From NCBI GenBank assembly GCA_022496785.1, contig SNAP01000014.1:1-34951 (forward strand): a DNA stretch of 34,951 nt, given 5' to 3'. This DNA is from Marinilabiliaceae bacterium JC040. Its GTDB lineage: Bacteria > Bacteroidota > Bacteroidia > Bacteroidales > Marinifilaceae. The translations under genes were made by a program, and so were the position numbers. The notes below the pieces were generated by a model. The model did not search any database and was not told the DNA's origin. It saw nothing but the letters and a program-made list of their open reading frames with translations. Below are positions 32,448 to 34,951 of this stretch, piece by piece. Position 1 is the first letter of the stretch, and the number at the start of each line of letters is the position of its first letter.

Positions 32448-34418
32448 ATGGATAAAACAGAATTACTATTACCCGTAGGAAATGCAGAAACATTTTATGC
32501 TGCTATTGAAGGGGGAGCTGATGCTATATATCTTGGCCTTAGAATGTTTAACGCTAGAGGAAGAGCTTCGAATTTCTCTCATATTCAATTGTGGGCTCTA
32601 CTTGAAGAGGCTAAAAAGAAAAATGTTTTAGTATTTCTTACTGTTAATACATTAATTAAAAATGAAGAGATACCCGATTTATTAGACTTTCTTCATTTTA
32701 TTTCTCAATCGAAACTTGATGCTATCATCATTCAAGATTGGGGAGTTTACCATATTGTAAAAAAACATTTCAAAAATATAACTTTACATGCCAGTACTCA
32801 AATGGGGATACATAACTCTTTGGGTATTAAACATGTTGAAAATAAGAAATTTACTAGAGCTGTTGTTGCTAGAGAATTAAGTTTCAAAGAATTAAAAACT
32901 ATAAAGTCCAAAACATCTATAGAAATTGAGGTTTTTGTACATGGTGCTTTATGTTATTCTTTCTCTGGAATGTGTCTGTTCTCAAGTTTCTTAGGTGGAG
33001 CAGGTGCTAATAGAGGTTTATGTGCTCAGCCATGTAGACGTTTGTATGCTAAGCCAAACAATTCTTCTGGCTATTTCTTTTCTTTAAAAGATAATCAACA
33101 AATTTCTCTTATTCCTTCTTTAGTTGATATAGGTATCGACTCTTTTAAAGTTGAAGGACGAATGAAATCGGCAGAATATGTTAATGCTGTTGCGAAATCT
33201 TACAATATGGTTATAAAGGATAGAACAAAAGTGAAAGATGCTTTGGATATCCTAAAATACGATACTGGTAGAGAGAAAACTGAATATTTCCTTAATAATG
33301 ATGTTAGTGGAGCTATTACAAAGAACACAAGTACTGGTCTTTTAATAGGTAAAATTGTTGATATCAATTCAAAAGGCTTTTATATTAGTTCAAAAGAAGA
33401 GCTATTTAGTGGCTATAGATTGAGAGTGAAATCTTCAAGAACAGATTCTCAGCAGATTGTGAAATTAAAAGAGAATTTTAAACAAGAAGGTAAAGTTTGG
33501 TTTATTAGTGCTGATTGTAAAAATATAAATGTAGGTGATTCTATTTTTATAGCATCAAGAGGAATTTATAAATTCCCTAATAAGCTTCCAAATGTGAAAA
33601 TGCCTAAGATATTTTTGGAAAATAAAGTCAAAACAAAAATATTAAAAACAAATAAAGAATTTGAAGCCAAACGCAGAGAATTATATGTAAGAGTTGATAC
33701 TTTACAATGGCTTAAAAAAGTTCATATAAAATCGGTTGATTATTTAATTCTAAATCTTTCTAAACAAGAATGGAAAGCTATAAAAGTAGATACTAAATAC
33801 TTGTTAGAAAATAGAAATAGATTGATTTTTGAGCTGCCTAAATTTATACCAGAAAAGGATATTAATTTCTATAGAAATCTATTAGAAGGTTTCGCTAGTA
33901 ATGGTTATAGAAATTATATGATTTCTCATGTGTCTCAGAAATTAATTCTTCCTAAGAATGCAAAAGTATTTACAAATGAGAATGTTTATGTCTTAAATGA
34001 TTTCTCAGCTAAATATCTTCAAGAAGAGGAGGGAATTAGAGATTTTATGTACCCACTAGAAAATGATTTCCAAAATTTAAGATTCTCAAGAAATAAATCT
34101 GGTATCATTTCTCTTTTCTATCATCCTCAACTGTTCTATTCAAGAATGCCTGTAGAGGTTTCAGAATTTAAGGACGACCGTAATAATACATATCAGAAAA
34201 TGATAAAAGATGGTATGACTATTATTATTCCTACAGATCCTGTTTCTCTTTTACATCAAAAGAATAAACTGATGGATGTAGGTTATAAGAGATTCCTTAT
34301 TGATTTTAGTTTTATAAAAGCTTCTTCGAATGTGTTTAAAACGATTTTGAAACGATTTGGAGATTCTAAACAGATACAACCTTCTTATGGTTTTAATTTT
34401 AAGAATGGATTGAAATAA
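32448..34418 (+). CDS. U32-family RNA hydroxylation protein (RlhA/TrhP type)
   Basis: 656 residues of the 'peptidase U32' family, now known to act as RNA hydroxylation enzymes in characterised members. The N-terminal barrel (about 1-290) has LLLPVGNAETFYAAIEGGADAIYLG and the four cysteines that define the family: Cys169, Cys176, Cys192 and Cys196 (CYSFSGMC, then LCAQPC). A long C-terminal part with a DUF3656-like region makes the length equal to E. coli RlhA (23S rRNA C2501 hydroxylation) rather than the shorter TrhP/YegQ (tRNA U34). Sequence alone does not fix the RNA target. Likely co-transcribed with rimO. Confidence 0.9.
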   Translation: MDKTELLLPVGNAETFYAAIEGGADAIYLGLRMFNARGRASNFSHIQLWALLEEAKKKNVLVFLTVNTLIKNEEIPDLLDFLHFISQSKLDAIIIQDWGVYHIVKKHFKNITLHASTQMGIHNSLGIKHVENKKFTRAVVARELSFKELKTIKSKTSIEIEVFVHGALCYSFSGMCLFSSFLGGAGANRGLCAQPCRRLYAKPNNSSGYFFSLKDNQQISLIPSLVDIGIDSFKVEGRMKSAEYVNAVAKSYNMVIKDRTKVKDALDILKYDTGREKTEYFLNNDVSGAITKNTSTGLLIGKIVDINSKGFYISSKEELFSGYRLRVKSSRTDSQQIVKLKENFKQEGKVWFISADCKNINVGDSIFIASRGIYKFPNKLPNVKMPKIFLENKVKTKILKTNKEFEAKRRELYVRVDTLQWLKKVHIKSVDYLILNLSKQEWKAIKVDTKYLLENRNRLIFELPKFIPEKDINFYRNLLEGFASNGYRNYMISHVSQKLILPKNAKVFTNENVYVLNDFSAKYLQEEEGIRDFMYPLENDFQNLRFSRNKSGIISLFYHPQLFYSRMPVEVSEFKDDRNNTYQKMIKDGMTIIIPTDPVSLLHQKNKLMDVGYKRFLIDFSFIKASSNVFKTILKRFGDSKQIQPSYGFNFKNGLK

Positions 34419-34421
34419 TTT

Positions 34422-34456
34422 AAAGAGCCACTTATTTGAGTGGCTCTTTTGTTTTT
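34422..34456 (+). terminator. Intrinsic terminator of the rimO-U32 operon
   Basis: An 11-bp perfect stem (34422-34432 with 34439-34449), a 6-nt loop, then TTTTGTTTTT. Confidence 0.92.
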
Positions 34457-34545
34457 CCTTAATGTAAAGCTACGTATGTATATTTTCTATAATGTTATAT
34501 GTTAAATTAATGTTAAAAACAACATTGATTCAAGTATATATTATA

Positions 34546-34573
34546 TGTTTGCTATATTTGCAATCAGCAAACA
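34546..34573 (+). promoter_or_regulatory. Promoter with inverted repeat for the radical-SAM gene
   Basis: TATATTTG at 34553-34560 is a -7 box 24 nt before the ATG. An 8-bp inverted repeat, TGTTTGCT (34546-34553) with AGCAAACA (34566-34573), flanks the box and ends at the expected transcription start. A repressor bound there would block initiation; alternatively it is a hairpin near the 5' end, though only the right arm would be transcribed. Confidence 0.5.
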
Positions 34574-34584
34574 CAACTATAATT

Positions 34585-34951
34585 ATGGAAAATAATACAA
34601 TCGTGGTTAATACCTCGCAAGGTCTATCCTATTTGGTCAATATATCAAAAAGAAAATTTCAATATATAAAACCTGACTTAGAAAATGTAATATTTAAGAG
34701 GGATAACTTATTAGATTTAGATACACATGAATATAAGTATCAAGAGAAAAAACATAAATATCTATTAGAAAATGGTTTCTTTTCAAGTAGAGAAAATGAA
34801 TATACTTTTATTACAGATATTAAAGAATCTCAAATAGAATCTGATATTATAAATTTAAAGCAATTAACTTTTGAAGTTACAGATGATTGTAATTTAAACT
34901 GTACGTATTGTGCTTATGGCGATATGTATGAAGGCTACGATAGACGTTTGG
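34585..34951 (+). CDS. Radical-SAM peptide maturase, 5' part only
   Basis: ATG at 34585 opens a frame that runs off the window after 122 codons. Residues 1-90 are an N-terminal extension of the kind seen in SPASM-type RiPP maturases of Bacteroidales. The radical-SAM core begins with LTFEVTDDCNLNCTYCAYGDMYEGYDRR, with the CxxxCxxC cluster at Cys102, Cys106 and Cys109. The wording around the cysteines is that of peptide maturases found beside short double-glycine leader peptides in Bacteroidales. The precursor, partner and exporter genes should lie beyond the right edge; none is visible upstream. Confidence 0.8.
   Translation, partial: MENNTIVVNTSQGLSYLVNISKRKFQYIKPDLENVIFKRDNLLDLDTHEYKYQEKKHKYLLENGFFSSRENEYTFITDIKESQIESDIINLKQLTFEVTDDCNLNCTYCAYGDMYEGYDRRL

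Overview
The window is AT-rich and reads as chromosomal DNA of a Bacteroidota member, most likely Bacteroidales. The evidence is -7 boxes of the form TAnnTTTG in front of many genes, A-rich leaders in place of clear Shine-Dalgarno sites, and family content typical of the group: a C69 dipeptidase, an M3 peptidyl-dipeptidase lipoprotein, an S9 dipeptidyl peptidase, a YitT/DUF2179 membrane protein, divergent xerD/aroQ, and a truncated radical-SAM peptide maturase at the right edge. I cannot name the species. There are no tRNA or rRNA genes, CRISPR arrays or recognisable IS elements.

Left part (1-7.6 kb): a partial small ORF, a secreted C69 dipeptidase, then a tight four-gene operon, aspartate kinase - metY - metX - homoserine dehydrogenase. 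With aspartate-semialdehyde dehydrogenase encoded elsewhere, these enzymes run from aspartate to homoserine, O-acetylhomoserine and homocysteine. The operon has its own -33/-7 promoter and a leader of about 255 nt. That leader encodes a 36-residue peptide with seven methionines, overlapped by RNA segments that can pair in mutually exclusive ways. I read this as a methionine-sensing attenuator; it is one of the two best candidates here for an undescribed element.

Middle-left (7.7-13.6 kb): small envelope genes (a one-TM protein, a Bor-like lipoprotein with an 11-bp inverted-repeat operator, a frameshifted secreted ORF, a YccF protein), an outer-membrane beta-barrel, argS, a yqhD-type alcohol dehydrogenase, and a 32-residue one-TM protein on the minus strand. 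The beta-barrel and the YccF gene converge on a strong bidirectional terminator.

Centre (13.6-18.4 kb): a 0.6 kb gene-poor AT-rich stretch, a stand-alone SIR2-domain protein with a zinc-ribbon insertion, and a large M16-type lipoprotein whose HxxEH zinc site reads NIIRK, so it is probably a pseudo-enzyme.

Right part (18.4-34.95 kb): an M3 peptidase, a flavinylated NosR/NapH-like membrane electron carrier, xerD and aroQ (divergent), a YitT protein, an operon of acyltransferase - omega-amidase - S9 peptidase, a PiT-type transporter, an intergenic structured RNA of about 150 nt with its own promoter and terminator (the second strong candidate), a membrane metallophosphoesterase, a rimO - U32 RNA-hydroxylation operon, and the first 122 codons of a radical-SAM peptide maturase whose -7 box is framed by an inverted repeat. 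Nearly every transcription unit ends in a long perfect hairpin, which makes unit boundaries unusually clear.
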